A stretch of DNA of 64,000 nt from Burkholderia diffusa (GTDB lineage: Bacteria; Pseudomonadota; Gammaproteobacteria; Burkholderiales; Burkholderiaceae): positions 62,001 to 126,000 of the forward strand of contig NZ_CABVPN010000011.1 of the NCBI RefSeq assembly GCF_902499115.1. The letters run 5' to 3'. The notes under the pieces are model-generated. The model saw only the letters and a list, made by a program, of their open reading frames with translations. It ran no database searches and was not told the origin of the DNA. A program made the position numbers and the translations under genes. Of this stretch, positions 49,504 to 59,346 are shown in pieces; position 1 is the stretch's first letter; every line of letters begins with the position of its first letter.

Positions 49504-52500
49504 ATGAACATGCAGAACACTGTTGCCGCATTGCGCGGCGGGTTGCTTCAGCAGGACCGGCTGCTGAAGCTCGATACGCCATTGGGCCCGAATGTGCTGA
49601 CCGTGCAGCGGGCGGTCGGCCATTCGCGCGTCGGGCGTGCGTACGAGTTCACGCTCGACGTGCTGTCGACCGATAGTGATCTGGAACTGAAAAAGCTGAT
49701 CGCGCAGCCCGTCACGTTGTGGATCCAGCAGGGCGATCGCAGCTACCGGCCGATCAACGGATACGTCCACACCGCGCGCCGCCTTGGCGCCGACGGCGGG
49801 CTCGCGACCTATCAGCTTACGTTCGCCGATTTCACGCATTTCCTGAAGTTTCGTCGCGACCAGCGGCTCTGGAACGACACGACCGTCGACCAGATCATCA
49901 GCGATGTGCTGAACCAGCATTCGCAGGCGCAGGGGCATTTCCGCTTCGCGCTGTCGAAACCGCTGCCGAACCGGTCATACACGCGCCAGCACGACACCGA
50001 CTGGCATTTCGTGCATCGGCTGATGGAAAGCGAAGGCCTCTACAGCACATGGCAGCAGGCCGACGACGGCAAGACGCACACGCTCGTCATCGCCGACAAC
50101 CTGCAGGCGTTCGCGCCGCTGTCGCCCGAGACCGTGCGCTTCTACCGCGGCGGCGCGGCGAGCGAAGCCGACGCGTTCACGCAATGGTCGGGCTCGCGCA
50201 CGCTGCAAAGCGTGACGCGAACGACACGCACGTTCGACTACAAGAACCCGTCGCAGCCGTCGAACCCGAAGGGCACGACGCTGCCGACGATGAGTGGCCA
50301 GGGTGAATTGCCCGACCAGCTCGAAGTGTACGAGTACACCGGTGCCTACACGTATCTGGACCAGACGCGCGGCGACCATCTGACGAAGGTGCGGATGGAG
50401 GAATGGGAGTCGCAGGCAAAGCGCTTCCATGGCGCGGGTGGCGTGCGCGCCATCGATGCGGGCCGACGCTTCACGCTGTCGGACCATCCCGAACATGATC
50501 GCGATCCGGCGGACCAGCGCGAATTCGCGGCGATCGGCGTCGAATGGTGGATCGAGAACAATCTGCCCGTGGCCAGCAGGAGCGCGGACTTTCCGTACAG
50601 CCTGCGCGACGCGCTGATGCAAGCGCAGGAAGGTTACGGTGCCGATCCGGCGTTTCGCGTACCCCATGACGATGGTTCGGTCGGCTTCTATCTCGTCGAG
50701 GTCGAGGCGCAGCGCGTGAGCGTGCCGTATCGCAGCCCGTTCGAACATCGCAAGCCGGAGATGCACCTCGAGACGGCGATCGTCGTCGGGCCGCAGGGCG
50801 AGGAAGTCTATACCGACGAGCTGAACCGGATTCGCGTGCAGTTCGTGTGGGATCGCCTCAATCCGGGCAACGAGAACGCGTCGTGCTGGGTGCGCGTCGT
50901 GCAGTCGGATACTGGTGGCGGCTATGGCGGCGTGCATGTGCCGCGCATCGGCGAGGAAGTGCTGATCGACTACGTCGGCGGCGACTGCGACCGGCCGCTC
51001 GCGGTCGGCCGCGTGTACAACGGCGCGAACCAGCCGCAGTGGCATAGCGACGGGATTCTGTCCGGATATCGGTCGAAAGAGTATTCAGGCAGCGGCTACA
51101 ACCAGCTCGTGATGGACGACGCGACCGGGCAGAACCGCGTGCAGCTGATGAGCAGCAGCGCGAACAGCCTGCTGCATCTCGGCTACATCATCGACCAGAA
51201 CGGCAATTCGCGCGGATCGTACCTGGGCAGTGGCTTCGATCTGCGCTCGGACGCATACGGCGCGGTGCGGGCGAGCCAAGGGCTGTACGTCACCACCCAT
51301 CCGAAGGCACCGAACAGCCAGCCGCTGGACGTGAAGGAAGCGCAGCAGCAGCTCGTGACGGGCGAGAGCCTGGTCGAGGCGATGTCGGGCGTGAGCGAAC
51401 AGCATCAGGCGGAAAGTCTCAAGGAAGCACACGACACGATGCGCGCGTTCACCGACGCGACGCAGGACAGCGCATCGGGCAGCGCGTCCGGCGGACGCAC
51501 GGCAGGCGGCGGCACGGGCAACGCGAATGCGTTCAAGGAGCCAGTGATGCTGTTCGGCAGCCCGTCGGGAATCGCGATGTCGACGCAGCAGTCGCTGCAC
51601 CTGGTCGCGAACGATCACGTGAACGTCGCGAGCGGACAGAGCGTGCATGTCGCGGCGGGCAAGTCGCTGATCGGCAGCATCGGGCAGAAGCTGAGCCTGT
51701 TCGTGCAGAACGCGGGGATGAAGCTGTTCGCGGGCAAGGGCAAGGTCGAGATCCAGGCGCAGTCGGACAACGTCGAGGTGACTGCGCAGAAGGCGGTGAA
51801 GGTTGTGTCCGCAACTGATCGGATCGAGATCGCCGCCGATCAGGGGATTCTGTTGACGAGCGGCGGCGGGTATATCCGCATCAAGGACGGCAACATCGAG
51901 ATTCATACGCCGGGTGCGGTTGATGTGAAGGGTGCATCGCATACGTTCGCGGGGCCGGCGAGCATGGGTTATCCGTTGCCGAGCCCGCGGCCGGATCAGC
52001 CGGGGCAGCTCGAACTGTTCCACAAGTACGTGAACGGCGAGGCGGTCAAAGGCGGGCTGTTCACGGTGAGAGACGTGAACGGCGCCGTGCTGAAGAAAGG
52101 CGCACTCGACAACAGCGGCTATACGGTTGTGAGCGGTTTGCCGCCGGGGGCGGTGCGCGTCGAGTTCGGCAAGGACCCGCGCGAGTCGGATCAGCCAGCG
52201 AACTATTTCAAGCAGGTGAAGTGGCCGGCGGAGCCCGTGCAACCGTCGCCGGAGGCCGCGCAGGCGGCAGCTAGCGGGCAGCTCGCGAGCCAGCTGCAGG
52301 GGATGGCGCCGGCCGCGACGACAGCAGCAATGGGGCTGGTGAGCGGCGGCGGCGCGGGTGCTGCCCTTGGCGGCCTCGCCAGTTCTGCATTGCCGGCTGC
52401 GGCGACTGCGCTGGGTGGCGCGGGTGTCGCGTCGGCGTTGCAGACGGCCTCGAGCCTGAGCGGTGCGGCGAAGCAGGTGGCCGGGATGGTGCAGGCCGCA

Positions 52501-52683
52501 CGTCAGGGCGGCCTTGCCGCGCTGGCCGCGCCGGCGGCGAATGCGGCGTCCGGGGCGTTGCAAGGCGCATTGCCGGGCGTCGCGAGTATCGCGGGCAAGG
52601 GCGCCACGACCGTGGCGTCGGCCGCAGGCGCGACGGGCATGAAGCTGCCGACGAGCGGGTTTGGTGGACCGCTGAAATCCTGA
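49504..52683 (+). CDS. vgrG: Type VI secretion spike protein VgrG with C-terminal extension
   Basis: A 1059-residue trimeric spike. Residues about 15-420 form the gp27-like base (RLLKLDTPLGPNVLTVQRAVGHSRVGRAYEF). About 425-600 are the gp5 OB-fold and needle (NRIRVQFVWDR, CWVRVVQ, PRIGEEVLIDYVGGDCDRPLAVGRVYNG). About 680-815 are DUF2345 (MLFGSPSGIAMSTQQSLHLVANDHV). Then comes a transthyretin-like module at about 835-905 (KYVNGEAVKGGLFTVRDVNGAVLKKG). A 150-residue Ala/Gly-rich tail follows with several glycine-zipper-like stretches. It directly precedes a PAAR-less Rhs effector, so the tail probably docks that cargo. Confidence 0.93.
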   Translation: MNMQNTVAALRGGLLQQDRLLKLDTPLGPNVLTVQRAVGHSRVGRAYEFTLDVLSTDSDLELKKLIAQPVTLWIQQGDRSYRPINGYVHTARRLGADGGLATYQLTFADFTHFLKFRRDQRLWNDTTVDQIISDVLNQHSQAQGHFRFALSKPLPNRSYTRQHDTDWHFVHRLMESEGLYSTWQQADDGKTHTLVIADNLQAFAPLSPETVRFYRGGAASEADAFTQWSGSRTLQSVTRTTRTFDYKNPSQPSNPKGTTLPTMSGQGELPDQLEVYEYTGAYTYLDQTRGDHLTKVRMEEWESQAKRFHGAGGVRAIDAGRRFTLSDHPEHDRDPADQREFAAIGVEWWIENNLPVASRSADFPYSLRDALMQAQEGYGADPAFRVPHDDGSVGFYLVEVEAQRVSVPYRSPFEHRKPEMHLETAIVVGPQGEEVYTDELNRIRVQFVWDRLNPGNENASCWVRVVQSDTGGGYGGVHVPRIGEEVLIDYVGGDCDRPLAVGRVYNGANQPQWHSDGILSGYRSKEYSGSGYNQLVMDDATGQNRVQLMSSSANSLLHLGYIIDQNGNSRGSYLGSGFDLRSDAYGAVRASQGLYVTTHPKAPNSQPLDVKEAQQQLVTGESLVEAMSGVSEQHQAESLKEAHDTMRAFTDATQDSASGSASGGRTAGGGTGNANAFKEPVMLFGSPSGIAMSTQQSLHLVANDHVNVASGQSVHVAAGKSLIGSIGQKLSLFVQNAGMKLFAGKGKVEIQAQSDNVEVTAQKAVKVVSATDRIEIAADQGILLTSGGGYIRIKDGNIEIHTPGAVDVKGASHTFAGPASMGYPLPSPRPDQPGQLELFHKYVNGEAVKGGLFTVRDVNGAVLKKGALDNSGYTVVSGLPPGAVRVEFGKDPRESDQPANYFKQVKWPAEPVQPSPEAAQAAASGQLASQLQGMAPAATTAAMGLVSGGGAGAALGGLASSALPAAATALGGAGVASALQTASSLSGAAKQVAGMVQAARQGGLAALAAPAANAASGALQGALPGVASIAGKGATTVASAAGATGMKLPTSGFGGPLKS

Positions 52684-52734
52684 GAGGGCGGCATGTCAGC
52701 CGTCTTGAAAAAAACGAATTGAACGAAGAACGAC

Positions 52735-55700
52735 ATGGCACAACAACTTCCACCGGGCGCTGAGAAGGAACAGGCTGTTTCCTGGCTCAGCGATATTTCG
52801 CCGAAAGACGTGGCGGCGGGGGGCGACCGTTTCAATAAGTGGTTGCTCAAGATCAGCGGCAATCACATTTCGTTCGAGGACCTCAAAACCGTCGCCAGTG
52901 CGGTGCCGATCATCGGCAACCTGATGGCGTTCTACGATGCAGTGTGCGACATCGTGATGATCGTCGAGAAGCGTCACGCCGATCTGCTCGATTACCTTGG
53001 ACTCGCGATCAACCTGATCGGGGTCATTCCGGTGCCGCCGCCGCTGGCATCGTTTCGCCTGTCGGCGCGACCGTTGTTGGCGCTCGTGCGCAATCAGTTG
53101 CTGGTGTCGCGCGGCAATCTCGGGGCCGCGATCATCAACGTGCTCATTACGCACGTCAACGCCGCGGCCGCGACGGAAATCGAGAACTTCCTGAAGACGT
53201 TGCAGGAGGTTCTGGTCGACTTGCTGAATGACTGCGCGGCCAAGGCGCAGGAGTTGATGGTCGGTATTGCCAGCGGATTGGAGCTTGCCCTCAAAGGGCA
53301 AATTTTCGACAGCAGTGCGAACGTACGACGTACGCAGCAGATCGCGCGGAAGATGGACGAGCGATCCTGGTACAACCCGATGATCGTGGTCGATGCGTTC
53401 GAGTACGGTTACGAAGGTTCGATCGCGTTAGGGAAGGAAGCCGGGAACGCGACGGTCGGGACCGCTGCGAGGCTTGCGCCGGATTCGTGGCTTCAACCGT
53501 TTCGCGATATCGTCGCGTTCCTGAAGACCGAAGCACCGAAAGTCGCGAAGGCAATCCGCGATCTGAATGGCAGCGAAGAAGGCAAGATGCTTTGGCTGAT
53601 CGCGCAAGTGATCGAGGCCGTGGCGAGGGTGCGTGCGGGCGGCAAGCTTCGTGAAAAGAGCGCTGACGTGCCACCCGGCGGCAAGGGACGGGCACAGCAT
53701 GACCGCCCGCAGGAGCCGGTGGGTGCGACCGAACAGCATGTGCATCCGGAAGGTGCTGGCCAGAGCCCCTGCAAAAGTTGCGGGATTGGCGCGTCGACCG
53801 GATCGATCGATTTTGCTTTCGGCGATGAGACGTTCACGCATACGGACTTTGAACTGCCCGGCGCATTGCCGCTTGTCTGGGCGCGTACTTATCGGTCACG
53901 CCTGTCTGCATATGACACTGGAGAACTTGGCGCGCGATGGATTACGCCGTACACGACGCGCATCGATGTCGAAGGCGATACATGGTTCTACCGTGATGCC
54001 AGCGGACGCAGCATTGAATATCGCGCGCTGGCAGCCGGAAGCGTGCATGACGATCTCTCGGAAAACCTGACGCTGTCGCGACTAGACGATACGTGGGTGA
54101 CGATCGCGTACGGTCATGACGAGTTGCACGTATACGAGCGGCGTGGCGACGCGTTCCGGCTCGCGATGCAGAAAGATCACGCGGGCAACACGATCACGCT
54201 CGACTACGATGCGCGCGACCGCGTGGCGCGCCTGATTGACGCGAATGGCAACGTGCTCTCGTTCGAGCACGACAAGCAAGGTCGGATCGTCCTGATCGAG
54301 CAGGTGATCGAGGATGGCAAGCGCCGCACGCTCGCAAGTTACGCCTATGACGAAGCGGCCGATCTCATCCGTGCAACCGATCGGCACGGCAACGCGTGGA
54401 ACTACCAGTACGACCGACATCTCGTGACGCGTTATACCGATCGCACCGGCCGCGGGATGTCGCTTGAATGGGACGGCGCGGACGCTGACGACAACGCGAA
54501 TGCGAAATGCGTGCGTGAGTACGCGGACGATGGCAGTCTCGATATCCGTCTTGCGTGGCACCCGAACATTCGATTGACCTACGTGACCGATGCGCTCGGT
54601 CAGACGACGCGTTATTACTTCAACATCAAGGGCTACGTTTATCGGATCGCCTATCCGGATGGAAACGAAGAGTGGTTCAGGCGCGACGAGCACAACAATC
54701 TGACGTTGCATATTCTCCAGGACGGCAGCGTCGAGCAGATGCGTTACGACACGCGCGGTAACCGGACGTGGCACGAGCGCGCTGACGGCAGCATTGTCGA
54801 AATGGCATATGACGACAAGGATCAGATGATCCGGCTCGTCGATCCGAATGGGCATGTCTGGCAGCGCAAGTACGATGATGCTGGCAATCTCGTCGAGGAA
54901 ATCGATCCGCTCCAGCACGCTACGAAGTACAGCTATAACGACAAGGGACTGCCGACACAGATCACCGATGCCAAAGGCGGATCGAAGGCACTCGAATACA
55001 ACTCCGCCGGGCAATTGACCAGCTACACGGACTGCTCCGGAAAGAAGACGGCGTGGCGCTACGACGATATAGGGCGTGTGATCGAGAAAAAGGACGCGTC
55101 CGGTGGCGTCGTTGCTTATGCATATGGCCCGAACGGCCGGTTGACGGCGATTCGTTCGCCAGCCGGTGTCGAACATGTGCAACACGATGCCGAAGGGCGA
55201 TTGCTCGCTCATACGGATCAGCTCAATCGGTCGACGCGATATGCCTACGATGCGGTCGGTCGCATTGCGAGTCGCGCCGATGTGCTCGGGCAGACGGTTG
55301 CGTATCGTTATGACCGTCTCGGCCGCTTGTCCGCGCTGACCGATGCGAACTTTGCGACGTATCAGTTCCACTACGATCCGGCAGGTCGGCTGATCGAGGA
55401 AATCGGCTTCGACGGCAAGTCGACGCGTTACCAGTACGATCCGGACAGCGGCAGTCTTGTTTCGATCGATGAAGCGGGCTGCCTGACTTCGGTCGAAATC
55501 GATGCAAATGGCCGTCTGCTGAAGCGTGTCGCCGGGGAAAGCGAGGAACGGTTTGCCTACGATCCGAGCGGCAGGTTGATCGACGCGGTGAACCGATACA
55601 GCCGCGTGCAGTTCTTCTTCGATCCGGTTGGCAATCTCGTGCGTGAACATCACGCCTACGATCTGTTCGGTGACCGGCGCAGCTACGTATGGCATCACGA

Positions 55701-57279
55701 ATACGATGAACTCGGCAACCGGTGGCGTACCGTTCGGCCGGACGGGCATGTCGTCGACTGGTTGCTGTATGGCTCGGGGCATGTGCACGGGATGCTGCTC
55801 GACGGCGAGGACCGCGTGCAGTTCGAGCGCGATGATCTTCATCGCGAGACGGTGCGCGTGCTGTCGAGCAAGGTCGGGCAGCGCACGCACTACGATCCGG
55901 CGGGACGCGTGTTGCAGCAGTCGATCCAGCGATCGACGTCACCTGCGCCGCTCGCCGAGCGGCGGTATCGCTATGACGCGGCGGGGCAGTTGTCGCGAAT
56001 CGAGGACAGCCGCAAGGGCGGGACCGACTATCGATACGATCCTGTCGGACGGCTGATCGAGGCGATCAGTCCCATCGCGAAGGAACGGTTTGCGTTCGAT
56101 CCGGCGAGCAACATCATCGATCCGGCGCGGACTACGGAGACGCCCGCGCCGCGTCCGAGTCCGGTGCGGCCGGACAGCACGTTGCCGGTTGAGGTGCCGA
56201 AGGTGCTCGGTAACTTGCTGAAGACGTATGCGGGGATGCACTTCGAGTACGACGCGCGCGGGAATCTCGTGCGCAAGCGCACGCCTGCGGGTGAGCAGGA
56301 ATACGAGTGGGATGAATTCAATCGATTGCTATCCGCGCGGGTTGCCGAGACGTCGCGGCAGAGTCGCGCGCGGTATTTCTATGATGCGTTCGGTCGGCGT
56401 ATTGCGAAGGAGTTGAACGGCGAGCGGACGGTGTTCGGGTGGGATGGTGACACGCTGGCGTACGAGAGTGACGGCGAGCGCGCCACGCACTATCTCTACG
56501 AGCCGGGGACGTTCGTGCCGCTGGCCCAGTATGTGGCGGAACCGGTCGATGGGATCGTGACGCCGGAGTGGAAGAGTACCGACCGCTATGTGCCGGAGGA
56601 GGACCCGCTGCAGCAGGTGCCGGAGCGGCGTGGTGATGCTGCCCTGTTCTATTACCACTGCGATCAGATCGGGACGCCTCAATTGATGACCGACGGCGGC
56701 GGTGATGTTGTGTGGGAAGCGTCGTACATGGCTTGGGGCGAAGCGCGGGAAGTAATTGCGCGGGCGTCGAAGGCGGCGGGGATCGTGCCTAAGAATCCGT
56801 TGCGGTTTCAGGGGCAACAGGTTGATGCGGAAACGGGGTTGTACTATAACCGGCATCGGTACTACGATCCGAGCAGTGGACGGTTCATCTCGAAAGACCC
56901 GATCAGGCTCGCCGGTGGCATCAACGTCTATCAATACGTACCCGCGCCAACGGGATGGATCGATCCGCTTGGGCTAGCGCGCATCCCGGCGTCTGTCAAA
57001 CAGAAGGTTGCTCAGGAGAATAAAGACTTCTTTGGAACGGAAAAGTGCGAGTGCTGTGGCACCGACGTGATTCCTGGCCAAAAGAGTCAACGCGGTGTCA
57101 CACCTCCGGCGAACGAACGTCAGTTCGACCACGTCGAACCCGACTCGCTGGGTGGGGCGAACAACGAAAAAAACACCCAACTGCTCTGCCGTAAGTGCAA
57201 TCGTGGCTTCTCGAATAAGCTGAAGGAAAATTTCAAGCAACTCAACCGTTTGGGGCGCAACCCCTGCGGAAACGAATAG
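52735..57279 (+). CDS. Rhs-repeat type VI effector with C-terminal HNH nuclease
   Basis: A 1514-residue polymorphic toxin. Residues 1-340 are an N-terminal domain with hydrophobic helices (VPIIGNLMAFYDAVCDIVMIV, LGLAINLIGVIPVPPPLA), with no PAAR motif. Residues about 365-1410 are Rhs/YD repeats forming the shell. The core ends in RYYDPSSGRFISKDPIRLAGGINVYQYVPAPTGWIDPLGLA, whose WIDPLG (residues 1409-1413) is the autocleavage region. The last about 100 residues are the toxin, with zinc pair CECC, FDHVEPDSLGGANNEKN and QLLCRKCN, an HNH nuclease. It lies downstream of vgrG with its immunity gene following. Confidence 0.9.
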   Translation: MAQQLPPGAEKEQAVSWLSDISPKDVAAGGDRFNKWLLKISGNHISFEDLKTVASAVPIIGNLMAFYDAVCDIVMIVEKRHADLLDYLGLAINLIGVIPVPPPLASFRLSARPLLALVRNQLLVSRGNLGAAIINVLITHVNAAAATEIENFLKTLQEVLVDLLNDCAAKAQELMVGIASGLELALKGQIFDSSANVRRTQQIARKMDERSWYNPMIVVDAFEYGYEGSIALGKEAGNATVGTAARLAPDSWLQPFRDIVAFLKTEAPKVAKAIRDLNGSEEGKMLWLIAQVIEAVARVRAGGKLREKSADVPPGGKGRAQHDRPQEPVGATEQHVHPEGAGQSPCKSCGIGASTGSIDFAFGDETFTHTDFELPGALPLVWARTYRSRLSAYDTGELGARWITPYTTRIDVEGDTWFYRDASGRSIEYRALAAGSVHDDLSENLTLSRLDDTWVTIAYGHDELHVYERRGDAFRLAMQKDHAGNTITLDYDARDRVARLIDANGNVLSFEHDKQGRIVLIEQVIEDGKRRTLASYAYDEAADLIRATDRHGNAWNYQYDRHLVTRYTDRTGRGMSLEWDGADADDNANAKCVREYADDGSLDIRLAWHPNIRLTYVTDALGQTTRYYFNIKGYVYRIAYPDGNEEWFRRDEHNNLTLHILQDGSVEQMRYDTRGNRTWHERADGSIVEMAYDDKDQMIRLVDPNGHVWQRKYDDAGNLVEEIDPLQHATKYSYNDKGLPTQITDAKGGSKALEYNSAGQLTSYTDCSGKKTAWRYDDIGRVIEKKDASGGVVAYAYGPNGRLTAIRSPAGVEHVQHDAEGRLLAHTDQLNRSTRYAYDAVGRIASRADVLGQTVAYRYDRLGRLSALTDANFATYQFHYDPAGRLIEEIGFDGKSTRYQYDPDSGSLVSIDEAGCLTSVEIDANGRLLKRVAGESEERFAYDPSGRLIDAVNRYSRVQFFFDPVGNLVREHHAYDLFGDRRSYVWHHEYDELGNRWRTVRPDGHVVDWLLYGSGHVHGMLLDGEDRVQFERDDLHRETVRVLSSKVGQRTHYDPAGRVLQQSIQRSTSPAPLAERRYRYDAAGQLSRIEDSRKGGTDYRYDPVGRLIEAISPIAKERFAFDPASNIIDPARTTETPAPRPSPVRPDSTLPVEVPKVLGNLLKTYAGMHFEYDARGNLVRKRTPAGEQEYEWDEFNRLLSARVAETSRQSRARYFYDAFGRRIAKELNGERTVFGWDGDTLAYESDGERATHYLYEPGTFVPLAQYVAEPVDGIVTPEWKSTDRYVPEEDPLQQVPERRGDAALFYYHCDQIGTPQLMTDGGGDVVWEASYMAWGEAREVIARASKAAGIVPKNPLRFQGQQVDAETGLYYNRHRYYDPSSGRFISKDPIRLAGGINVYQYVPAPTGWIDPLGLARIPASVKQKVAQENKDFFGTEKCECCGTDVIPGQKSQRGVTPPANERQFDHVEPDSLGGANNEKNTQLLCRKCNRGFSNKLKENFKQLNRLGRNPCGNE

Positions 57280-57286
57280 GATCATC

Positions 57287-57790
57287 ATGCCAGGCTTCGC
57301 AAAAATCGTGTTTCGTCTGAAGACTGACGCTGACGGATATCCGCCCGTTGGCTTCGAATCACTGTGGGGGGGGGCTCTTGGCGAGAATTCCTACGTGATC
57401 GACAACGTGCCTTACTACATATGTGGGGTGAGCAAAGGTGATACGGTCGTGACCGAGGAGATTGACGGCGAACTTGTTGCCGCTGGAGTAGTTGCTCGGG
57501 GGGGGCACTCGACCCTCCGGGTATTTGCGGAGGATGATGTAACCAGAAAGGCAATTGTCCAAAACCTCACGCAACTTGGAGCACAATGCTCAGTAACCGA
57601 CGGGTTATCGCTCTTTGCAGTTGACATTGCTGCTGATGTCGAATTTCAGAGAATCGACGCCTTCTTGGCTTCACAATGCGATGGCGAGCACGTTGCCTAT
57701 GAGGATGCATGCCTACAGCACGCGGGAATAGACAGCATGCGAACGGAAGAGTGTGCGTCACTAGCGACGGTACCATTGCGGCTCAATTAG
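57287..57790 (+). CDS. DUF4265-type immunity protein for the Rhs HNH toxin
   Basis: A 167-residue cytoplasmic protein with the DUF4265 signature (KIVFRLKTDADGYPPVGFESLWGGALG, SYVIDNVPYYICGVSKGDTV, GGHSTLRVF). DUF4265 proteins often follow Rhs or contact-dependent toxins as immunity. It starts 8 bases after the Rhs stop with AGGA upstream, so pairing with the HNH toxin is a strong inference from order. Two G8 homopolymers lie within the coding region (57366-57373 and 57498-57505), where slippage would destroy the frame. Composition is AT-richer than neighbouring core genes. Confidence 0.8.
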   Translation: MPGFAKIVFRLKTDADGYPPVGFESLWGGALGENSYVIDNVPYYICGVSKGDTVVTEEIDGELVAAGVVARGGHSTLRVFAEDDVTRKAIVQNLTQLGAQCSVTDGLSLFAVDIAADVEFQRIDAFLASQCDGEHVAYEDACLQHAGIDSMRTEECASLATVPLRLN

Positions 57791-58341
57791 CACGGGCAAT
57801 TCCGTTGCGTGAGATACGGGCTTACACAATAACTGGCATCGGTATTCCGATCCCAGCACCGGGCGCTTCCTCTCGAAAGACCCGATCGGGCTCGCGGGCG
57901 GTATCAACGTTTATTAGTACGCGCCCAATCCAACTGGATGGGTTGATCCCCTCGGCTTGGCGCGTTGCCCTAATAGCGTTCTTGGCCGCAAGGTCAATCA
58001 AGACGACTCCTTGATTGACGCGACCACTCCCATCATTCAAATGAGCATCAATCAGAAGGCACTCAATTCGCCTAGCTTCGATAAGCTGAAGGGTATGATC
58101 AACAACGGTGCGACGAATGTGGACTTGATGAAAGCGGGCTATGCGCCTTTCGGGCCCGATGGCAATCAGGTAAATCTGCATCATGTGCTTGGTGACGAAC
58201 CGGGACCAATCGTGGAGCTGTCCGCCGCGACGCATCAAAGGTATTACAAGCAACTTCACGGGTTGATTGACGATGGAGCCAGCTTCCGAAATGATCCAGC
58301 AGCCGCACGCGGATATGACCGGTTTCGTCGAAATTACTCGA
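57791..58341 (+). pseudogene. Displaced Rhs tip with LHH nuclease toxin, inactivated
   Basis: In one frame this reads NNWHRYSDPSTGRFLSKDPIGLAGGINVY, a TAG at 57915-57917 where Gln is expected, then YAPNPTGWVDPLGLARCPNS and a toxin domain. The toxin has NQVNLHHVLGDEPGPIVELSAATHQRYY and FRNDPAAARGYDRFRRNY, the LHH motif of HNH/endonuclease VII-like toxins. Only the last part of the Rhs core is present. The 3' end is cut by the next Rhs fragment at about 58341, losing the usual terminus, and no immunity gene follows. It is an orphaned former C-terminal cassette. Confidence 0.8.
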
Positions 58342-59346
58342 TTCGGCCGGCGTATTGCGAAGGAGTTGAACGGCGAGCGGACGGTGTTCGGGTGGGACGG
58401 TGACACGCTGGCGTACGAGAGTGATGGCGAGTGCGGCACGCACTATCTGTACGAGCCGGGGACATTCGTGCCGCTGGCGCAGTATGTGGCGGAGCCGGTC
58501 GAGGGAATCGCGACGCCGGGGTCGAAGAGTACCGACCGCTATGTGCCGGAGGAAGATCCGCTGCAGAAGCTGCCGGAGCGACGGGGTGATGCGGCGGTGT
58601 TCTATTACCACTGCGATCAGATCGGTACGCCGCAGTTGCTGACGGACGACGATGGCGATGTCGTGTGGGAGGCGTCGTACAAGGCGTGGGGCGAAGCGCG
58701 GGAGGTGATCGCGCGGGTGTCGAAGGCGGCGGGGATCGTTGCCAGGAATCCGTTGCGGTTTCAGGGGCAGCAGGTCGATGAGGAGACGGGGCTGCACTAT
58801 AACCGGTATCGGTATTACGACCCGAGAGCTGGCAGATTTACTAGCCAGGATCCGATAAAGTTGCACGGTGGATCAAATAATTTTCAGTATGCGCCAAATC
58901 CTGTCGAGTGGACGGATGCTCTGGGGTTGGTAAAGCTCAGGGAAACAGATCCGAAAGGCGGATCGCTGAGTGACGTTCAGACTCGCTGTTGGTATAAGCG
59001 CGAAGAAAGCAGGATCGATCAGCAATTGTGCAGCTGTAAAAATTTGAAGGAAAGGGCGCGACTTGCGCATAAGTTGCGTAATCAAGCACGTATTCGAGCT
59101 AGACTTTTGATGGCCGACCGCGATGCTGCTACTGCTCTTTATACGGGGATCAATTCGCCGACTGGCAAGGCGGAGCCTATGCTCACCTGGAAGGAAACGG
59201 TTGCCAAGGCAAACGGTAAAGGCTATCAAGGCGATGACGTGTACAACTACATCATTGGATCGTCCAAGCGATCGAGACCCGGTGTTGACAAGATGACGAT
59301 TGGGGATCTTGACTGTAATAAGGTGCTTAGCGATGCGGGAATTTAA
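58267..59346 (+). CDS. Orphan Rhs C-terminal tip with unrecognised toxin domain
   Basis: From about 58342 the DNA repeats the Rhs core end of the main effector (56389 onward) with roughly nine in ten bases identical for about 490 bases. It then diverges into NPVEWTDALGLVKLRETD and a toxin of about 140 residues containing CWYKREESRIDQQLCSC and LTWKETVAKANGKGYQGDDVYNYIIG. I do not recognise the toxin family. The usual DPLG cleavage box reads DALG. It has no Rhs N-terminus; an ATG at 58267 opens the frame with 25 foreign residues. It probably serves as a silent cassette for recombination. A candidate immunity gene overlaps its end. Confidence 0.65.
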   Translation: MTMEPASEMIQQPHADMTGFVEITRFGRRIAKELNGERTVFGWDGDTLAYESDGECGTHYLYEPGTFVPLAQYVAEPVEGIATPGSKSTDRYVPEEDPLQKLPERRGDAAVFYYHCDQIGTPQLLTDDDGDVVWEASYKAWGEAREVIARVSKAAGIVARNPLRFQGQQVDEETGLHYNRYRYYDPRAGRFTSQDPIKLHGGSNNFQYAPNPVEWTDALGLVKLRETDPKGGSLSDVQTRCWYKREESRIDQQLCSCKNLKERARLAHKLRNQARIRARLLMADRDAATALYTGINSPTGKAEPMLTWKETVAKANGKGYQGDDVYNYIIGSSKRSRPGVDKMTIGDLDCNKVLSDAGI

